Below are positions 14,072 through 17,203 of a DNA stretch of 17,203 bases, piece by piece. The translations under genes were made by a program, and so were the position numbers. The DNA comes from Hesseltinella vesiculosa (taxonomy: Eukaryota; Mucoromycota; Mucoromycetes; Mucorales; Cunninghamellaceae). The stretch covers positions 1 to 17,203 of the forward strand of contig MCGT01000075.1 in NCBI GenBank assembly GCA_002104935.1, in the 5' to 3' direction. Position 1 is the first letter of the stretch. Each line of letters opens with the position of its first letter. Under the pieces are notes generated by a model. That model was not told where the DNA came from. It made no database searches and saw only the letters and a list, made by a program, of their open reading frames with translations.

Positions 14072-15732
14072 TTCTGAGTTTTGTGCTTTTTTGTGGTTTG
14101 TGACCCTGGCTTTGTTTCAACATCTTCTGTGCGGTTGCTACGCTTATTACCCCCCTCCGGCTGTTGGCTCGTGAGGAAGAAGCGTGATAGGTGGTCCGGT
14201 AACACGTTAACGTGACCAGGGATGTGCACAATGTCAAAGTTGTAGTCCAAAATGGTCTCTAACCAGTTGCTCATCATAGGGTTGATCTCCTCTTGCGTAT
14301 GAAGGTACGACAAGGCTCGATGATCAGAGTAGAGAGTGAAGTGGTTACCCCATAGGTAATGATGGAAGCGTCTGAGAGCAAAGACAATAGCTAATAGCTC
14401 TCTCTTTGTGGCAGAATAGTTGCGTTCAGATTTCGATAGCGACCTGGCCATGAAACTAATGTAGTGAACGACAGTTGTATCCACGGGGTCCTGTTGGTAC
14501 AATACTGCACCGAGGCCGTGTTGTGACGCATCCGTGGCTACCTTGAAGGGCCACTGGAAGTTAGGGTAAGCGAGTATGGGTTTGCGTAGTAGCCGAGCCT
14601 TAATTTCTTTGAAGCATTCCGTATGCTTGGGCGTCCAGTTACCCGGTACGTCCTTGCAGTTGCGAAGGTCATCAAGTGGACTGGTCAGGGCAGACATCGA
14701 AGGCACGAACTTACGGAAGTAGTTGGCGAAACCTAGGAAGCTACGAACCGCTTTCTCTGATCGAGGGATAGGCCACTCATCGAGATTGACAAGCTTGTTT
14801 TGGTCTATTCGGACACCCTGTTTGGAAACTTGGAATCCAAGGAGTGTGACCGAGGCCTGCGCAAAATGACATTTGCTTGCGTTCAAGATCAGGTTTGCAT
14901 TGGTCAGTATGTCTATGACCGTGCAGATGTGTTTTGTATGTTCATCCAAATTCCGAGAATAAATGATAATGTCGTCTACGAAATTGAGTACAAAATCTTT
15001 GTGCTTATGGAGCAAGATCGACATGACCCTCTGAAATTTGCTTGAGATAGATTTTAAGCCAAAAGGGCATCCAACAAACTTGTACTGCTTGTTCTGATAT
15101 GTAAAAGCGGTCTTATGTTGGTGCGGCTCATAAATCTTGAAGCGATTAAATGCGCTTTTGAGATCTAGCGTGGAGAATATAGAGGCATCTCTCAGCTGCT
15201 CGAAAATGTCGTCGATGATGGGTAATGGAAACCGATCATCAGGCAATAGACGGTTGATGTGTCGAGGATCTAAACAAGGGCGCATGTCTGTCTTGTTGCC
15301 TTGTGCGTCTTTTTTTGGCGCAAAGGTAATAGGTGAATTCCATGCGGTGTCCACTTGTGTCATTTCTTGAATGACAAGATCGTCGAGACCGTCCTGAATG
15401 AATTTTTCCATCCGTGAGGATAAAGCCCAAGGTACTGTGTACTGGCGCTTGTATGCCGTTTTGCCTGGCTCAGTGTCGAGATGAACAACCGACTCTGGTA
15501 CGTTGCAAAACGTGCCCTTCGGTATGGCTTGATTTCTTGCCATGAAAGGTTCAATGGTAGCCATCATTCTTGTCCTTTCATGCGAGCTTCCCACTGGTGA
15601 GTCATTAGCCACTGGGTGGATCACGTCCTCTTCAACTGGTGTAATGCGTTTTCTTATTTCGTCTGCGTTGTAGGAAGCGTGCCATCTGGGTAGACCAGTG
15701 ATTGCTATACCAAGGTCAGACATTACATCCAT
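14035..15732 (-). CDS. pol: Pol, reverse transcriptase and RNase H
   Basis: This copies element RNA to cDNA and degrades the template. In the 565-residue frame the RT has the first catalytic Asp D190 (IFSTLDLKSAF), CPFGLKSISSKFQ, and FVDD at 251-254, a variant of the usual YVDD/YADD with both Asp kept. Thumb/connection includes LLGFQVSKQGVRID and RSFLGFANYFRKFVP. RNase H has D401 (VATDASQHGLGAVL), E445 (KRELLAIVFAL), D470 (LYSDHRAL) and D513 (NVLPDHLSR), the complete Ty3-type DEDD set. The ATG at 15732 is internal to the polyprotein: the first residues (MSDLGIAITGLP) complete the protease domain, from which it is separated by one extra base at 15733-15736. It ends in a lysine-rich tail at 14035. 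Confidence 0.95.
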   Translation of the reverse strand: MDVMSDLGIAITGLPRWHASYNADEIRKRITPVEEDVIHPVANDSPVGSSHERTRMMATIEPFMARNQAIPKGTFCNVPESVVHLDTEPGKTAYKRQYTVPWALSSRMEKFIQDGLDDLVIQEMTQVDTAWNSPITFAPKKDAQGNKTDMRPCLDPRHINRLLPDDRFPLPIIDDIFEQLRDASIFSTLDLKSAFNRFKIYEPHQHKTAFTYQNKQYKFVGCPFGLKSISSKFQRVMSILLHKHKDFVLNFVDDIIIYSRNLDEHTKHICTVIDILTNANLILNASKCHFAQASVTLLGFQVSKQGVRIDQNKLVNLDEWPIPRSEKAVRSFLGFANYFRKFVPSMSALTSPLDDLRNCKDVPGNWTPKHTECFKEIKARLLRKPILAYPNFQWPFKVATDASQHGLGAVLYQQDPVDTTVVHYISFMARSLSKSERNYSATKRELLAIVFALRRFHHYLWGNHFTLYSDHRALSYLHTQEEINPMMSNWLETILDYNFDIVHIPGHVNVLPDHLSRFFLTSQQPEGGNKRSNRTEDVETKPGSQTTKKHKTQKCSKKKKKKAKK

Positions 15733-16064
15733 GGCCGATGGTGATTATTGTGCCTTGAGGCATGTCCATGACCTCAAAAACGCAATGAACCTCGGTGGTG
15801 TCGGTTTTGACGCATAACCTTTCTGTAAGTCCCTAGTCTCTTGGAAACAAGACCTTCAACAGCGAGATGGACGAGCCCTTCAGCTTCGTAAATTTTGATT
15901 TTATTACGGGAGCAAAAGATTGGGCTAATGGAGCTATGTGTGGCTCCAGTGTCCAAAAGTGCCATTGTCTCAATGCCCTGTATGGTAATGGGAAAAAATA
16001 TATTTTCAGACATCGGCGCTTGCTCCCTTTTTGTTTTTCTTTTTTGTTTTTTTACACTTGACAT
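15733..16064 (-). pseudogene. pol: Pol, aspartic protease, disrupted by two single-base indels
   Basis: This is the retropepsin that would process Gag-Pol. The frame from 16064 begins with a basic stretch and contains the active-site loop LLDTGATHSSIS (D38-T-G-A). Frame 1 stays in register to about RLGT (near 15829). The expected flap and helix region then continues in the next frame (TERLCVKTDTTEV, then VFEVMDMPQGTIITIG), and finally rejoins the RT frame at MDVMSDLG after one more base. This gives one apparent extra T in ACTT at about 15826-15829 and one extra C in GGCC at 15733-15736. The frame's start overlaps the end of gag by 13 nt in the -1 register. Confidence 0.85.
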
Positions 16065-16894
16065 TCTGAAAATATCGGTGCATCATGCTTTTTACCTTTG
16101 GAATCTGTTTCCATTGGTTCTTCATCGTCACTTGGCAAGGCGTCCCTATAATTGGGTTTCTTGTCCGACGATGCTCTGGGCATGTTATGACCGGAAAGCT
16201 TGAGGTGGGAACGAAGTGTATACTTGTCCCGGAAGTGACAACCGCAAAGTGTGCATTGCGCCTCCATGGCCCGACTGTCTACGATGTATCGTCTGGCGTG
16301 GGGGTTCTGCGAGGGCTTCTTGGCGAAGCTATACGGCTGCTTAGGCGATGGTCGATTGCGAGCGCTGAACGAAGTCTCAGGTCTCGTATCTTTGCCATGC
16401 TTGTACCGTTTGCTCGCTGAATCGTTGTTGCTCCAGCATTCCGACTTGGTATGGGCGACCCGATTGTTGCCGTGACGATCACATAGATCTTCCGGTCTGG
16501 GTTCGTCCCGACGGCGTTTAGCACTATGCCTGCTCAACTGCTTCTTGTTCAGTGATTTTTTCTGACTGGAAGCGGTACCGTGACGCTCTGGTTCATGGCT
16601 ACCATACAGTTTGTCATAATTCCAGGCGGCACTAATGGCGTCCACCACTTTCGTGACTTCTGTCAAGGTGGGAGCTCCTTTCGCTGAATCAGCTAACTCG
16701 GCTGTTTTTAGATGCAACGCTCTGTAAAGGGCCCGATTTGTCTTGGTGGACTCGATGAACGCTTTGGCTGCCATGGGATCTTTGTCCTTTTTTGCCGCAA
16801 TAGCAGCGATACGCCAACGCTTCAGGTAATCATCCACAGATTCAGAACGCCTGATCGTCATGGATTCATACTCTTTCAACAAGCGATTGTTCAT
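16052..16894 (-). CDS. gag: Gag, C-terminal part with CxxH-type knuckle and C2H2 finger
   Basis: This is a structural protein of the retrotransposon particle. The segment holds the end of the capsid-like domain (LLKEYESMTIRRSESVDDYL, KRWRIAAIAA, then an Ala-rich helix region to about residue 95) and a basic nucleocapsid-like part. In place of a CCHC knuckle it has LCDRHGNNRVAHTKSECW (CX2HX6HX4C, residues 138-153). It also has a second, classical C2H2 finger, CTLCGCHFRDKYTLRSHLKL then SGH (C214, C217, H230, H236; CX2CX12HX5H). ATG 16894 is only a convenience start: the N-terminal capsid continues upstream in another frame (see 16891-17203), needing one indel near 16935. It ends in TAA at 16052, directly followed by an A-run and overlapping the protease frame. 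Confidence 0.8.
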   Translation of the reverse strand: MNNRLLKEYESMTIRRSESVDDYLKRWRIAAIAAKKDKDPMAAKAFIESTKTNRALYRALHLKTAELADSAKGAPTLTEVTKVVDAISAAWNYDKLYGSHEPERHGTASSQKKSLNKKQLSRHSAKRRRDEPRPEDLCDRHGNNRVAHTKSECWSNNDSASKRYKHGKDTRPETSFSARNRPSPKQPYSFAKKPSQNPHARRYIVDSRAMEAQCTLCGCHFRDKYTLRSHLKLSGHNMPRASSDKKPNYRDALPSDDEEPMETDSKGKKHDAPIFSECQV

Positions 16895-17203
16895 CGACGG
16901 CTTAGAACCGAAACAATCATCATCATGGTCTTGACTCTAGACCATGAGAGGTTGGAAAGCTTAGTACCCTTCCCTTTCTTCTTCTTGACGAACTCAATAA
17001 AACTGGTATATTGGTCATAGTCAAGTGAGATTTGGAGGACGCTCTGCCAATTCTGGTTCAATGCTTCAGTAGTGAGCTGTGCCTTGCCTTGTAAAGCATA
17101 GAAGTATTCGTCCATGGACTTATACTTGCTTTGGCTTTGGTCATCAGGGGAACCATCTGTATCCATGCCGATTAGGCGCAATGCCGGTAATACAGCTGGA
17201 ATG
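16891..17203 (-). CDS. gag: Gag, N-terminal part (runs off the window, frameshifted)
   Basis: An open frame entering from the right edge has no ATG at a natural start (first internal Met within LIGMDTDG). It encodes an acidic then helical segment (KYKSMDEYFYALQGKAQLTT, QNWQSVLQISLDYDQYTSFI), resembling the capsid-like N-terminal domain of Ty3/gypsy Gag. Near 16935 it leaves register: the stop at 16891 follows SRVKTMMMIVSVLSRR, while the neighbouring frame reads DHDDDCFGSKPSMNNRLL into the rest of gag. I assign it to gag by position and by the smooth continuation in the other frame. On its own sequence alone I would not recognise it. Confidence 0.65.
   Translation of the reverse strand, partial: IPAVLPALRLIGMDTDGSPDDQSQSKYKSMDEYFYALQGKAQLTTEALNQNWQSVLQISLDYDQYTSFIEFVKKKKGKGTKLSNLSWSRVKTMMMIVSVLSRR

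Larger units (their letters stand above)
11926..17203 (-). mobile_element. Ty3/gypsy chromovirus LTR retrotransposon (5' end outside window)
   Basis: The order on the minus strand is gag, protease, RT, RNase H, integrase with chromodomain, polypurine tract, 3' LTR. This is the gene order of Ty3/gypsy (Metaviridae), and the chromodomain places it among chromoviruses. Catalytic residues are present in every enzyme domain. Frame breaks occur in gag (about 16935), protease (about 15827 and 15735) and at the RNase H/integrase A-tract (about 14050). The 5' LTR and primer-binding site lie beyond the right edge. Confidence 0.92.

Noticed and set aside
1..17203. Prokaryotic content: operons, CRISPR array, phage genes, ribosome-binding sites
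   Set aside because: Histone, APE-type LINEs, chromodomain integrase, AATAAA signals and poly(A) tails are eukaryotic. No repeat-spacer array is present, and the inverted repeats are not regularly spaced.

Overview
The window looks like a transposon graveyard in an early-diverging fungal genome. I favour Mucoromycota, but that is an inference. The evidence is a fungal-type histone H2A copy, a chromodomain Ty3/gypsy element, and several lineages of APE-type LINEs with CCHC zinc-knuckle ORF1 proteins. I see no host single-copy gene in its native place, and no tRNA, rRNA or CRISPR array. Almost every coding trace belongs to a retroelement, and nearly all are on the minus strand.

Left part (1-9121). 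A LINE ORF2 C-terminal scrap (LINE-D, 1-378) is followed by AT-rich DNA and one copy of a short repeat, 'X' (486-562). Next comes a decayed LINE (LINE-A) whose ORF2 remnant lies at 563-2336 and whose ORF1 and 5' end lie at about 8010-9102. A 182-bp three-hairpin, MITE-like insertion (1340-1521) interrupts LINE-A ORF2. A nearly full-length related LINE (LINE-B, about 2337-7500) separates the two LINE-A parts. LINE-B has an intact ORF1 but an ORF2 broken by at least six frameshifts. LINE-A ORF1 is also interrupted by a processed histone H2A retrocopy (7541-7996), which has a poly(A) tail and a perfect 13-bp target-site duplication. It shows that LINE machinery in this genome has copied a host mRNA.

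Middle (9122-11154). An AT-rich, near-perfect palindrome of about 1.2 kb has arms of about 610 bp and a 7-nt spacer. Next to it is a second, older inverted pair: two 5'-truncated 3' ends of another LINE (LINE-E) joined head to head, each ending outward in poly(A). A 63-bp LTR fragment follows (11092-11154).

Right part (11155-17203). A LINE-C ORF2 3' fragment is cut by a Ty3/gypsy chromovirus on the minus strand. The chromovirus reads, from right to left, gag (running off the window), protease, RT/RNase H, integrase with chromodomain, polypurine tract and a short 3' LTR. The LTR fragment at 11092-11154 is an inverted copy of part of this LTR. Catalytic residues are intact, but single-base frame breaks lie in gag, in the protease (two) and at the RNase H/integrase A-tract.

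Layering supported by the sequence: X and LTR remnants came first, then LINE-A and LINE-C, then LINE-B, H2A and the gypsy element inside them. Frame breaks often fall in or beside G or A homopolymers, so part of the apparent decay could be base-calling error. The very clean palindrome also needs checking against raw reads.
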